A model generated the notes under the pieces. That model had not been told where the DNA came from and made no database searches. It saw nothing but the letters and a program-made list of their open reading frames with translations. A stretch of DNA of 59,574 nt from CAZWKX01 sp964633975 (GTDB lineage Bacteria; Actinomycetota; Acidimicrobiia; Spongiisociales; UBA11373), in assembly GCA_964633975.1 (NCBI GenBank), contig CAZWKX010000009.1, positions 1 through 59,574 on the forward strand, read 5' to 3'. How positions within the stretch are numbered: position 1 is the stretch's first letter; each line of letters begins with the position of its first letter. The position numbers and the translations under genes were made by a program. Below are positions 28,928-37,811 of the stretch, one piece after another.

Positions 28928-29296
28928 CTCACCGAGGCCTCTTGTTGTCGAAGACGCAGATACGATGCTCGGCTCCGCGAGGGTGCCGAAGCGCTCTTGG
29001 CGACTGTGCACCTTTTTTGGTCCCTGTTCGCTGTGGGAGAGAGCATCGCGCTGGCGGTCCTATGCCGTCACTGCGCGGAGGTTAAGTCTCTCTGAACCCG
29101 CAGAGCGGTATTTGCACCCTCAGAAGCCCATACGACTCCCTGGTGCCGGCGACATTCTCAGGCTAGTGATTCGCGAGCCCCTCTGTGGATAACTTCGCCA
29201 CAACGAGTGGCCGGACCTGCTTTGCCCAAGCCGGTGACGCAACTGCCTTGGGAGTAGTGGAGCGTGCCCGGCTGCGCTGTGCCACAATCAGTGCCC
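28928..29296. other. Gene-free stretch between HD-GYP and GTPase genes
   Basis: About 370 bases, less GC-rich than the surroundings. It holds the possible N-terminal extension of the HD-GYP gene (to 29011), a T6 run at 29013-29018, and one perfect DnaA-type 9-mer (TGTGGATAA at 29184-29192). CACAAT at 29283-29288 is a weak -10 candidate for the GTPase operon. No RNA gene or ORF is convincing. Confidence 0.5.
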
Positions 29297-30760
29297 ATGG
29301 TGCCAGCCGCCGTGGAGTCGCTCGTCCCGGTGCTTCGAGACACTGCCGATGCTCTCGGTTCCTTCTCCCTGGACCTGATTGGACGGGACGCCTCGCGCCG
29401 TGCGGCGAGGTCGGCGGTCCGCGACTACCTGCTTCCTCGGCTCATCGATTCCGAGGGCTCGCTCGTGGTGGCAATCGTTGGAGGATCGGGAAGTGGCAAG
29501 TCGACGCTTCTGAACTCCCTGGCGCAGCACCGCCTCTCGGCTGCCGGTCCCATCCGTCCCACGACCACCGACCTAGTGGTTTGGAGCGGGCAGGGATTGC
29601 CACCCACGCTCGGGGGCTTCCCCGCGCTCATGGCCGGGCAGGGCCTGCGGCTCGACCCGCTGCCGCCGGACGGCCTCGTGCTCGTGGACACTCCGCCGCC
29701 GCAGGTGGTCGGAGAGGATGGCCGGTCGGTGGCCGAAGCCGTGCTCTCGGTGGCCGATGTCTGCATCTTCGTGGCCAGCGGCATTCGCTATGCAGACGCC
29801 GCCGGATGGGATCTGCTCGGGATGGCCGCCCGGCGTGGCCTTCCGATCGTCTGCGTGCTCAACCGCCTCACCGAGGATCCCGAGACGGAGAGGCTGCTAC
29901 GCGCCGATCTGGCCGGACGGCTGTCGGCTCGCGGCATGGTCCATCGTGTCGGCAACGGTGCGGTGGTGACGGTGGCCGAGGGCCCGGTGCTGCCTGCCAT
30001 CGGAGGCCTGCCGCGTGAATGGACCAGAGGGCTGCGCAAGGAGATGGAGGCACTGGCCGATGCAGCGGCTCGCCGATCGACCGTCGACAACGTCGTCGAA
30101 GCTTCGCTGGTTTGTCTGAGGCGAGACTTGCAGCGACTCCGCTCCGACCTCCTCGACGACGCTCTCGCTCGTGCGGAGCTGGGCGACCGGGTGCGTCTCG
30201 GCTTCGGAGCGGAAGAGGATCGGCTGGCTGCGCTTCTCGCCGGTGGCGAGTTCCGCGGTCTTTGCTCCACCGGCGGTGACTTCACGGGTGACCTGGCCGC
30301 CATCGTCGTGCGCAGGGCGTCTCGGGCGGCAGGCGCGGCTGCGCAACTGTGGGACGATCATCCTGTCGGTGCCATGATCATCGACCGGCACCCCGAACTC
30401 TGGAGTCACGGCGTCGGTGCCATCGGAGCGGCGCGCGCTGAGCTCGACGAGTGGATGGAGGACCTGAGGTCGCGCATCGCCGGGTCCTGGGGCCGCTGGC
30501 GCCGGATGCGCAGGCGGGCGCTGGCGCGCTGTGCCTTGGCGGTGGCTTCCGTGACGATTCATCCTGGCCACCGACCGGACGTGCGAACGGTGAAGCTGGT
30601 GGCCGGCTTCGGTGCCGAGGTGGAGCAGGCGCGGGAGTGCCTGGCCGAGGCGATGCGCCGCATCCTGGAAAGCGACGCGGGCCGGTTCGCCGAGGTGTTG
30701 GGCCCTCCGTCGTCCGGAGCCGCCCTGGGCCGCCTCCGCATCGACGAGGTGGCCCGATGA
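29297..30760 (+). CDS. P-loop GTPase, first of a pair (dynamin/YfjP-like)
   Basis: A 487-residue protein with G1 GGSGSGKSTLLNSL, G2-like IRPTTTD and the G3 position VDTPPP, which lacks the usual Gly. The G4 position reads LNRLTED instead of NKxD. It belongs with large bacterial dynamin-like/YfjP GTPases found as pairs in actinobacteria. No clear membrane helix, though Ala-rich segments near 385-440 could touch membranes. ATG 29297 is preferred; GTG 29291 is possible. It overlaps the second GTPase by 4 bases (ATGA). The degenerate G3/G4 suggests weak or altered nucleotide specificity. Confidence 0.78.
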   Translation: MVPAAVESLVPVLRDTADALGSFSLDLIGRDASRRAARSAVRDYLLPRLIDSEGSLVVAIVGGSGSGKSTLLNSLAQHRLSAAGPIRPTTTDLVVWSGQGLPPTLGGFPALMAGQGLRLDPLPPDGLVLVDTPPPQVVGEDGRSVAEAVLSVADVCIFVASGIRYADAAGWDLLGMAARRGLPIVCVLNRLTEDPETERLLRADLAGRLSARGMVHRVGNGAVVTVAEGPVLPAIGGLPREWTRGLRKEMEALADAAARRSTVDNVVEASLVCLRRDLQRLRSDLLDDALARAELGDRVRLGFGAEEDRLAALLAGGEFRGLCSTGGDFTGDLAAIVVRRASRAAGAAAQLWDDHPVGAMIIDRHPELWSHGVGAIGAARAELDEWMEDLRSRIAGSWGRWRRMRRRALARCALAVASVTIHPGHRPDVRTVKLVAGFGAEVEQARECLAEAMRRILESDAGRFAEVLGPPSSGAALGRLRIDEVAR

Positions 30761-32052
30761 GCGACCTGCTCACCGTCATCGAGGGACTCGACCTGGTGGT
30801 GGGTCTGGCGACCGGCCATGTGCATCCCGACGATCTTCTGGCTGCCGAAGAAAACGCCCGCAGGGCCCGGCTGCGTCGTGGGCACCTTGGCAGCACGCTC
30901 GTGTTCGCCCTCATCGGAGGCACCGGTTCCGGCAAGTCGAGCCTGCTCAATGCCTTGGCCGGGGAGGTCGTGGCCTCGGTCAGTGAGGTGAGGCCCCATA
31001 CCTCGCGCCCGCTGGCGTGGGTGCCCGAGGATGCGGAACCGGCCTTGGGCCAGATGCTCGACCGGCTCGGAATCGACGAGAGGGTGGGCCAGGACCGTTT
31101 CCCGTTTCTGGCGCTGCTGGACATGACCGATGTCGACAGTGTCGAGGCCCCGCATCGCGCCCTGGTCGAGGCCCTGCTTCCCGAGGTGGACGGTGTGCTC
31201 TGGGTGCTCGATCCCGAGAAGTACCACGACCCCGTGCTGCACGACGAGTTCATCGCCCCACTTGCCGACTCAGCCGACCAGTTCGTTTTCGTGCTAAATC
31301 AAATCGACCGCCTGGAGCCGGGCGAGCTGCCCGCGGTCGTCGAAGATCTGCGGGTCACCCTCGAGGGGGAGAGGATCACGTCGCCGGTGGTGTTCGCGGT
31401 CGCCGCCGATCCTCCGGGCGGGGAGCCGCTGGGCATTCACACGCTGGCCGAGCATCTGCGGCATCGGCTCGACGTCAAGTCGGTACACCTGGGGCGGGTG
31501 CTGGCCGACACTCGAAGGGCGGCGCGTTCGCTGGCCGCTGCGGCCAATCTCCAACGTGGTGGCTCACTGGAGTTCGAAGAGCGCTGGCGCCGGCTGTTGG
31601 ACGGCATCGTCGGGGCCATCTCGGTGCACGGCCTCGGTGCGGGGACGGTCGAGGAGGTGGCCTGCGGCATGGAGGACTTCATCGGGCGGCTCGCCGCCGA
31701 GAGCGGCGGGCCCTTTGGCGTGCGGCTCCGTCAAGCGTTCACTCCAGATCGCATCGACGCGGCGCTTCGCGCCGCCACCGACCGCATCGAGTGCTCCTTC
31801 CCACCGCAGCAGCAGCGACAGAGCGACATGTGGTCCGTCGTGCTCGACGTGGAGAATCGCATCGACGCGGCCCAGGTCCTCGAGGATGAGCTGCAGCGAC
31901 GGATCGGCGGTCCGTTGCGCGAGATCATCTGGGAGAGGGCGGCGCTGGCCGCCTCGGTGGCGGGCTTGGTTGTAGACGCGTCGTCGGCGGAGTGGGCCTT
32001 GCGACGGCGACGGGCACGGCTGGCGGCAAAGGTTGGGGAGGGGGTGGGGTGA
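30757..32052 (+). CDS. P-loop GTPase, second of a pair
   Basis: A 431-residue partner of the gene before. G1 is GGTGSGKSSLLNALAG, G3 is DMTDVDS in the style DxPDxDS, and G4 is a good NQID. The C-terminal half is charged, helical and has no signal peptide. Large GTPases of this type in other actinobacteria remodel membranes or act at septa or in drug response; no specific role is shown here. ATG 30757 in ATGA; its TGA overlaps the next GTG. The paired GTPases plus the eIF2B-like gene form one transcriptional unit. Confidence 0.8.
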   Translation: MSDLLTVIEGLDLVVGLATGHVHPDDLLAAEENARRARLRRGHLGSTLVFALIGGTGSGKSSLLNALAGEVVASVSEVRPHTSRPLAWVPEDAEPALGQMLDRLGIDERVGQDRFPFLALLDMTDVDSVEAPHRALVEALLPEVDGVLWVLDPEKYHDPVLHDEFIAPLADSADQFVFVLNQIDRLEPGELPAVVEDLRVTLEGERITSPVVFAVAADPPGGEPLGIHTLAEHLRHRLDVKSVHLGRVLADTRRAARSLAAAANLQRGGSLEFEERWRRLLDGIVGAISVHGLGAGTVEEVACGMEDFIGRLAAESGGPFGVRLRQAFTPDRIDAALRAATDRIECSFPPQQQRQSDMWSVVLDVENRIDAAQVLEDELQRRIGGPLREIIWERAALAASVAGLVVDASSAEWALRRRRARLAAKVGEGVG

Positions 32053-32918
32053 CCGAGTGGAGGCAGTGGCCCAGCTGGCGGCGATTGGCCGCCATCGCTC
32101 GTGCACCCATCTCCGGGCCGGCGGCAGCAGCGGGGAGTCTGGCGGCCGGCAGTCTCGCCGACCTGGTCGAAGCCCTTGAGAAATACGCCCCTTCGGCGTA
32201 TCCGGAGGCGGTGCAGGAGATCGCCGATCTCCTGCTCGACCAGCAGCCCTCGTTGGCTCCGCTGGTCGGCTTGGTCAACGCCGTCTACCTCGGCCTCGAC
32301 AAGGAGCCGGCCGAGCTCGCCGGCAGCCTCAGGGATATGGAGCAGCGCATGGCGGAATCGGCCGGCGTGCTCAGCGCCGTCGGTGCTCCGCTGGTGGAGG
32401 AGGGCTCCATCGTGCTGACCCACGGGGCAAGTGGTTCGGTGCGGGGCATGCTCGTCGAGGCGGCCCGGGAAAGGCGTTTCTTCGTGGCATGCGCCGCCAC
32501 CTTGCCTCTCGGAGAGGGTATCGAGCTGGCCGCCGATCTGGCCGCCGCAGGCCTTGCCGTCGAGGTGGTGCCCGACGACCAGGTGGAAGAGACGCTGGCC
32601 GGGGTGGATCAGGTGCTGGTGGGCGCCAACGCCTTCGGGCCCGCGCATGTGATGAACACGATGGGCTCGGCGGCGGTGGCGCGTGAGGCGGCTTTGCTGA
32701 GGGTCCCGTTCAACGTGGTGGCCTCTCTGGAGAAGGCGCTACCAGCTCCGCTGTTCGAGCGAGCGGTGCGCGCCGGCGTCGCCGCAGGGCGGTTCGAGCC
32801 GATCTCCTTGGATCGGGTGACGACGGTGATTACGGAGACGGGGGCGCTGGATCCCGGTGAAGCCGGACACCTGGCCGCCATACGCGAAGTCTCCCCCAAG
32901 CTGTTGGGTCGGCTGTAG
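32049..32918 (+). CDS. eIF2B alpha/delta-like protein (sugar-phosphate isomerase fold)
   Basis: A 289-residue member of the IF-2B family, which includes eIF2B regulatory subunits, methylthioribose-1-phosphate isomerase and archaeal ribose-1,5-bisphosphate isomerase. Family blocks are IVLTHGASGSV, VDQVLVGANAFG and MNTMGSAAVAREAALLRVPF followed by a conserved Lys. Residues 1-110 form the helical N-terminal domain. The catalytic Cys/Asp of true isomerases cannot be confirmed. GTG in GTGA with the second GTPase. The last 89 bases overlap the convergent lipid kinase gene. Confidence 0.8.
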   Translation: MTEWRQWPSWRRLAAIARAPISGPAAAAGSLAAGSLADLVEALEKYAPSAYPEAVQEIADLLLDQQPSLAPLVGLVNAVYLGLDKEPAELAGSLRDMEQRMAESAGVLSAVGAPLVEEGSIVLTHGASGSVRGMLVEAARERRFFVACAATLPLGEGIELAADLAAAGLAVEVVPDDQVEETLAGVDQVLVGANAFGPAHVMNTMGSAAVAREAALLRVPFNVVASLEKALPAPLFERAVRAGVAAGRFEPISLDRVTTVITETGALDPGEAGHLAAIREVSPKLLGRL

Positions 32919-33828
32919 TCGGGTCGACCACCCGTAGCGCGCGCGGGACGATGTTCACCTCCAGTCGCGATGCCGAACCGAGCAATTCACCGTCGGCCTC
33001 GAACGGCGCCTCTGTGTCGGCTTCGACGACGAGGCGATCGAAGGGTGTCCACACGGTGACTCCGGCGATGGCCTCGAAGTTCCCGGTTCGGACCGCCTGA
33101 AGGGCGAATCGCACGGTTCTGATAGGGCTCATCCTCTCGATGGCGACGGCGGCCGGGCCGGGATGGGGTGAGAGACGCAGCGGCATCCTGCCGAAGTAGG
33201 TGAACCGGCTGTGGACCTGCACGAAGACGGTCACCGCGTCGACGGCGCGCCCGTGGGCTTCGACGCGGAGGAAGGGCTGGCGGTGACGGTAGTCGGAGAG
33301 GAAAGTGGCGACGGCATTGCGGGCGTAGTGCACCCCGCCGAAGTGCAGCTTGCGGAAGGGTTCCCGCTCGGCCCGCTCCACGACGGTGGCGTCGAAGCCG
33401 ACGCCTGCGGCGAAGAGGGCGACATCGGAACGGGTCCCGGCGCTGCCGGAGGCCTCGATCTTGGCCACGGTCACGGAGCGGTGCCCCGGAGCCGAGGCTA
33501 TGTGCAGTGCGGCCTCGCGCGGGCGCCGGGGAAGGCCGAGGAGGCGCGCCAGGACGTTTGTCGTTCCCGCCGGAATGATGCCTAGAACCGAGTTCGTGCC
33601 CAGCAACGCGCCTGCGACCTGGTGGGCTATTCCGTCACCTCCCACGGCGGCCACGATGTCGAAACCATCGGCGGTGGCCTCGTCGGCGGCGACGCGAGCT
33701 TCACCCGGGCTCTTGGGCCAAACTTTGGCGACCGAGAACGTCTCGGAGAGGATGTTGATCACGTCGTGGAACAGCGACGCGGTGAATCCGGATGCCGCCG
33801 GGTTGGTGATGAGGGCCAGTCGCTCCAT
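32830..33828 (-). CDS. Diacylglycerol/lipid kinase (DagK/YegS family)
   Basis: A 332-residue lipid kinase. LITNPAASG begins the NTP domain; AVGGDGIAHQVAGAL is the GGDG nucleotide motif; IPAGTTNVLARLLGLP is the second conserved block; the C-terminal beta domain ends VEADTEAPFEADGELL. It phosphorylates diacylglycerol or related lipids in membrane turnover. ATG 33828, with TACGCT 8 bases upstream. The last ~30 residues, after LRVVDP, extend beyond the usual domain and are encoded antisense to the eIF2B-like gene. Confidence 0.9.
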   Translation of the reverse strand: MERLALITNPAASGFTASLFHDVINILSETFSVAKVWPKSPGEARVAADEATADGFDIVAAVGGDGIAHQVAGALLGTNSVLGIIPAGTTNVLARLLGLPRRPREAALHIASAPGHRSVTVAKIEASGSAGTRSDVALFAAGVGFDATVVERAEREPFRKLHFGGVHYARNAVATFLSDYRHRQPFLRVEAHGRAVDAVTVFVQVHSRFTYFGRMPLRLSPHPGPAAVAIERMSPIRTVRFALQAVRTGNFEAIAGVTVWTPFDRLVVEADTEAPFEADGELLGSASRLEVNIVPRALRVVDPTTADPTAWGRLRVWRPGVRLHRDPAPPSP

Positions 33829-33836
33829 CGGTGAGG

Positions 33837-33842
33837 AGCGTA
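33837..33842 (-). promoter_or_regulatory. -10 box TACGCT for the lipid kinase
   Basis: On the minus strand TACGCT ends 8 bases before ATG 33828. It is back to back with the phosphoribosyltransferase promoter in a 58-bp gap. Confidence 0.5.
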
Positions 33843-33874
33843 GACCGTCGCGGCGGTTCGGTGTGACGCCCGGG

Positions 33875-33880
33875 TAGCCT
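33875..33880 (+). promoter_or_regulatory. -10 box TAGCCT for the phosphoribosyltransferase
   Basis: TAGCCT ends 6 bases before ATG 33887, a leaderless geometry. Confidence 0.6.
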
Positions 33881-33886
33881 GCGCCC

Positions 33887-34525
33887 ATGCGGCGCTACAG
33901 CGATCGGCGGGAGGCGGGTGCCGCACTCGCAACCCATCTGACCCACCACGCGGGCAGCGATCCGCTGGTGCTGGGCATTCCACGCGGCGGCGTGGTGGTG
34001 GCTTCCGAGGTGGCATCTGCCCTGGGCGGCCTGCTCGATGTGGTGGTGGCGCGCAAGATAGGGGCTCCCTTCAGTCCGGAGCTGGCTCTCGGTGCCGTTG
34101 CCCCGGACGGCGTGCCGTTCATCGACAGGGAGATGGCCTCGCGCCTCGGGGTGAGCGAGGATGATCTGCGCCCGGAGACGGAGCGGCAGCTCGTGGAGCT
34201 GAAGAGGCGCGAGGAGCTGTACCGCGGCGGCCGCCGCCTCGACATCGGGGGGCGCACGGTGATCGTGGTGGACGACGGGGTGGCCACCGGCGCCACCCTG
34301 CGGGCGGTGATCGGGTATGTGGCCCGCCAGGGCGCCCGCTTCCTTTCTTGCGCGGTGCCGGTGGGCCCGCCGTCGACGATCGACCTCATAGCCACGGAGG
34401 TAGACGAGGTCGTGTGCCCGCTGCAGCCTCCGCGGTTCCGCGCCGTCGGCGATTGGTACGAGGACTTCTCGCAGACGACGGACGCCGAGGTGCTGGCTCT
34501 GCTGGAAGCGGGACACGCCGGCTAG
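33887..34525 (+). CDS. Phosphoribosyltransferase-fold protein
   Basis: A 212-residue protein with the type I PRTase fold. The PRPP loop VIVVDDGVATGATL has the paired acidic residues and Thr, and LVLGIPRGGVVVASEVA is the N-terminal conserved block of the stand-alone group often annotated 'phosphoribosyltransferase' next to hydrolase or stress genes. The base specificity is unknown. ATG start without a ribosome binding site. Followed by the 53-residue gene. Confidence 0.83.
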   Translation: MRRYSDRREAGAALATHLTHHAGSDPLVLGIPRGGVVVASEVASALGGLLDVVVARKIGAPFSPELALGAVAPDGVPFIDREMASRLGVSEDDLRPETERQLVELKRREELYRGGRRLDIGGRTVIVVDDGVATGATLRAVIGYVARQGARFLSCAVPVGPPSTIDLIATEVDEVVCPLQPPRFRAVGDWYEDFSQTTDAEVLALLEAGHAG

Positions 34526-34600
34526 GTGTGTTGCCCGCAGGGTTCCATACGCGGGCAATGCCCGATGGTCTCCGTCGCCGGCTTTGTCACACCCGTGCGG

Positions 34601-34606
34601 TACGTT
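34601..34606 (+). promoter_or_regulatory. -10 box TACGTT for the 53-residue protein
   Basis: TACGTT ends 6 bases before ATG 34613. This is the main support for that small gene and its start. Confidence 0.5.
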
Positions 34607-34612
34607 GTCGGC

Positions 34613-34774
34613 ATGGATAGAACACAGAACACCGAGAGGGTCTCGGCGGATTTGGAGTCGTGGTCCGGCGTGCTCGAGGTATGGCGGGCCGCAGGCCTCT
34701 CCGTCACAGTGGTGGAGCGGTGCCCGGCTCCCTGGTGTGAGGTCTGCGACCGCCGTCTGGCCACTGCGGCCTGA
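34613..34774 (+). CDS. Small protein with Cys motif
   Basis: A 53-residue protein ending in ERCPAPWCEVCDRRLATAA, i.e. a C-x4-C-x2-C cluster that could bind a metal or undergo redox change. The N-terminal part is acidic and helical (TERVSADLESWSGVLEVW). The frame is open from 34526, but the leaderless promoter points to ATG 34613. No family recognised. It lies between a phosphoribosyltransferase and an MFS gene, both with their own promoters. Confidence 0.5.
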   Translation: MDRTQNTERVSADLESWSGVLEVWRAAGLSVTVVERCPAPWCEVCDRRLATAA

Positions 34775-34825
34775 GCACCCGTTCCGATCACAACGCAGCG
34801 CCGGGGTGGGGGAAGTGTTTCCTGA

Positions 34826-34831
34826 TAGATT
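34826..34831 (+). promoter_or_regulatory. -10 box TAGATT for the MFS transporter
   Basis: TAGATT ends 6 bases before GTG 34838. Confidence 0.6.
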
Positions 34832-34837
34832 CGCCCG

Positions 34838-36121
34838 GTGATCTGGCGCCCGACCCGTCTGAGCATTGCCTCGTGGGCCGTCTACGACTTGGCGAACACC
34901 ATTTTCGCTCTGGGTGTGGGCAGCCTCTACTTCCCCGAGTGGCTCGAGGAGAACGTCGGCGGCCTGCCGACCATGCTCCACGGCGGCGGGGAGCCCGACT
35001 TGGCCCTGGCCGTGGCGATAGACGCGGCCATGGTGGTCGTGGTCGTGCTGGGCCCTTGGATTGGCGCTCGGAGCGACCACCGCGGCGACCGGATTCCATA
35101 CCTTGTTCCCACCACGGCCGTTGCGGTGGTGGCGACGTTCTTCATCGCGTCGGCGCCGGCAGCAGGCTCGCTGGCGCTCTTTGTTGTGGGTCTGATCGGA
35201 TTCCACCTCGGCTCCGTGGTCTACGACGCCATGCTCCCGGATGTGAGCACCCCCGAGACCATTGGATGGGTCTCCGGCATAGGGGTCGGCGTCGGGTACT
35301 TGGGTTCGGTGGTGGCCTGGGCCATCGGGGTGGTGCTGCTGGACCGCTACGGCTACCCGGCGGTGTTCCGTGCCATAGCGGTGGGCTTCCTCGTGTTTGC
35401 CCTGCCGACGTTCTTCTTCGTGCAGGAGCGGCCCCGGGCTCGACGAAAAGGCGCGCCGCCGGCTCTGGCGGCCAGCTTGGCTCGGCTCGTCGACGCCTGG
35501 CGCCGCACCCGTCGCCACCGGGGCGTGACCCGGTTCTTGGTGGGGCGCTTCCTCTACACCGATGCGGTGAACACCCTCATCGGGGGGTTCCTGACCATCT
35601 ATGCCATCAACGAGCTCGGTTTCACCGACGACCAGGTTCAGGATCTGATCATCGTTGCCATCTTCGGGGCCATCATCGGCGGCTTCGCCGGGGGGCGGAT
35701 CGTCGATCGTGTGGGGCCGCGCCGGTTGCTGCACGGAGTCCTCCACACCTGGATGGCGGCTATGGCGGTGGGCATCGTGGGAGGCGCCACGAGCCTGGGG
35801 GTGCTCGCTTGGCCGCTCGGTGCTCTCGGCGGTCTCGCTCTGGGAGCCACCTGGGCCGCCGACCGCGTCTATATGCAGCGCATCTCACCGCCCGCTTTCC
35901 TCGGCGAGTTCTACGGTCTGTATGCCACCGTAGGCCGGTTCGCCACGATCCTGGGCCCATTGGTCTGGAGTCTCGAGGTGGCGATCTTCGACTGGCCGCG
36001 TGAGGCAGCGCTGGCAACACTGCTCTGTTTCGTCGTTGCGGCGCGGATAGTGCTTCAGAAGGTCGACGACCGGCCGCGGGAATGGTCGGAAGAGGAAGGC
36101 GCCGTGGCGCACATCGGGTAG
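34838..36121 (+). CDS. MFS transporter, UMF1/Atg22-like
   Basis: A 427-residue integral membrane protein with about twelve hydrophobic segments. The N-terminal ASWAVYDLANTIFALGV matches the signature of the UMF1/Atg22 branch (W-x-Y-D-x-A-N). The loop GARSDHRGDRIPYL is the MFS motif A, and there is a basic central loop near residues 195-235. Members export amino acids from vacuoles in yeast; the bacterial substrate is unknown. GTG start, leaderless promoter. Confidence 0.87.
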   Translation: MIWRPTRLSIASWAVYDLANTIFALGVGSLYFPEWLEENVGGLPTMLHGGGEPDLALAVAIDAAMVVVVVLGPWIGARSDHRGDRIPYLVPTTAVAVVATFFIASAPAAGSLALFVVGLIGFHLGSVVYDAMLPDVSTPETIGWVSGIGVGVGYLGSVVAWAIGVVLLDRYGYPAVFRAIAVGFLVFALPTFFFVQERPRARRKGAPPALAASLARLVDAWRRTRRHRGVTRFLVGRFLYTDAVNTLIGGFLTIYAINELGFTDDQVQDLIIVAIFGAIIGGFAGGRIVDRVGPRRLLHGVLHTWMAAMAVGIVGGATSLGVLAWPLGALGGLALGATWAADRVYMQRISPPAFLGEFYGLYATVGRFATILGPLVWSLEVAIFDWPREAALATLLCFVVAARIVLQKVDDRPREWSEEEGAVAHIG

Positions 36122-36200
36122 GGCGAAGCGCCACGGACGTGCGCCGCAGACGGTCCGCTCCTTGAAACAGGCATACTGGGGCGCTGGAAGGGAGGAGCCC

Positions 36201-37754
36201 ATGTTCGAGCCGTACCGACCCGAGCCCTATTCGGATCACAGTGATCCCGCCGTGAAGGCCGCCTTCGAGGCCGCTGTGGCCACCGTTGGGTCCCGCCTTG
36301 GAGGACATCACCCGCTGATCATCGGTGGCGAGGAGGTCGACACCAAGCGCAAGATCGAGAGCGTCAACCCGTCGAAGCCGGCCCAGGTGGTCGGCACCGT
36401 GGCGTCGGCAGGAGCCGCCGAGGCGGATCGAGCTCTCGATGCGGCTTGGGCCGCATATCCGGCTTGGGCGGCGCTGAGCGCCGAGGAGCGGGCTCGATAC
36501 GGCATGAAGCTCGCCGCCCTCATGCGGGCGCACAAGTACGAGCTTGCCGCTATGCAGTGTTTCGAGGCGGGCAAGAACTGGCTCGAGGCCGAAGCCGACG
36601 TGTGTGAGGCCCTCGACTTCTGCGACTACTACTCCCGTGAGGCCATCCGGCTGGCGCAGCCGGTTCCGGTGACCCACTTCGCCGGCGAAGAGAACGAATC
36701 ACATCTGATCCCCATTGGCGCCGGCGTGGTCATCCCCCCGTGGAACTTTCCTCTGGCCATCCTGGCCGGGATGACGATCGGCCCGGTGCTGGCGGGCAAC
36801 ACCGTGGTGCTCAAGCCGGCGTCGACGACGCCGGTGGTGGGCGCCGGCTTCATGGAGCTGGCCGCCGAGGCCGGCTTCCCGGCCGGGGTCATCAACTTCC
36901 TGCCCGGTCCGGGCAGCGAAGTGGGCGACGTGCTGGTCGACGACACTAGGACCCGTTTCGTGAACTTCACCGGATCCAAGGAGGTGGGCCTGCGCATCGC
37001 CGAACGTTCGGCGAAGGTGCAGCCCGGACAGAGGTGGCTGAAGCGGGCCTACATGGAGATGGGGGGCAAGGACACCCTGATAGTCGACGAGACCGCCGAC
37101 CTGGCCGCCGCAGTCGGCGACGCAATCCGTTCGGCCTACGGGTTCCAGGGGCAGAAGTGCTCGGCCTGCTCCAGGCTCATCCTTCTAGACGGGATCCACG
37201 ACGAGGTGCTTGAGATGCTCGCCGCCGCTGCTGCGGCGCTCAAAGTGGGTCCGGCCCCCGAGAACTATGCGGTGGGGCCGGTGATCTCCGAGACGCAGCA
37301 CGGCATGATCCTGGACGAGATCGAGCTGGGGAAGAAGGAGGCGAAGCTCGTCACGGGCGGCTCCGCCGTCGACCGCGACGGCGGCTACTACATCGAGCCC
37401 ACGGTGTTCTCCGAAGTGGAACCCGAGGCGCGCCTGGCCCAGCATGAGATCTTCGGCCCGGTGCTGTCGGTCATCAGGGCCAAGGACTTCAACGAGGCCA
37501 TCGCCATCGCCAACAACACCGAGTTCGGGCTCACCGGCGGCGTGTACACGCGGGATCGGGCCCGTATAGAGCAGGCTCGCCGGGAGTTCCACGTGGGCAA
37601 CCTGTACGTCAACAGGAAGATCACGGGCGCCCTCGTAGGGGTGCAGCCATTCGGTGGCTTCAAGATGTCCGGCTCCAACGCCAAGGCGGGCGGGCCCGAC
37701 TACCTGCGTCTGTTCATGGAGATGAAGACGGTCGCCGAGCGCTGGCTCACTTGA
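36201..37754 (+). CDS. pruA: 1-pyrroline-5-carboxylate dehydrogenase
   Basis: A 517-residue aldehyde dehydrogenase of the RocA/PruA type, which oxidises glutamate-gamma-semialdehyde to glutamate in proline degradation. The family-specific ENESHLIPIGAGVVIPPWNF, the cofactor motif NFTGSKEVG, the active-site Glu in MEMGGKD and C320 in GQKCSACSR are all present. ATG 36201 has GGGAGGAG just upstream; CATACT at 36172-36177 is a possible -10. No proline dehydrogenase is in the window. Convergent with moaA. Confidence 0.93.
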   Translation: MFEPYRPEPYSDHSDPAVKAAFEAAVATVGSRLGGHHPLIIGGEEVDTKRKIESVNPSKPAQVVGTVASAGAAEADRALDAAWAAYPAWAALSAEERARYGMKLAALMRAHKYELAAMQCFEAGKNWLEAEADVCEALDFCDYYSREAIRLAQPVPVTHFAGEENESHLIPIGAGVVIPPWNFPLAILAGMTIGPVLAGNTVVLKPASTTPVVGAGFMELAAEAGFPAGVINFLPGPGSEVGDVLVDDTRTRFVNFTGSKEVGLRIAERSAKVQPGQRWLKRAYMEMGGKDTLIVDETADLAAAVGDAIRSAYGFQGQKCSACSRLILLDGIHDEVLEMLAAAAAALKVGPAPENYAVGPVISETQHGMILDEIELGKKEAKLVTGGSAVDRDGGYYIEPTVFSEVEPEARLAQHEIFGPVLSVIRAKDFNEAIAIANNTEFGLTGGVYTRDRARIEQARREFHVGNLYVNRKITGALVGVQPFGGFKMSGSNAKAGGPDYLRLFMEMKTVAERWLT

Positions 37755-37811
37755 GGGCATCGGCCGCAGGGGCGCTGCCGCGATGCGGTGCACCGGCGTC
37801 GCTTTGCGATC

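Noticed and set aside
29184..29192. Perfect DnaA-box 9-mer (TGTGGATAA), possible origin
   Set aside because: Only one copy, no cluster, no AT-rich unwinding region, and no dnaA/dnaN nearby. One such 9-mer in 60 kb is expected by chance about half the time.
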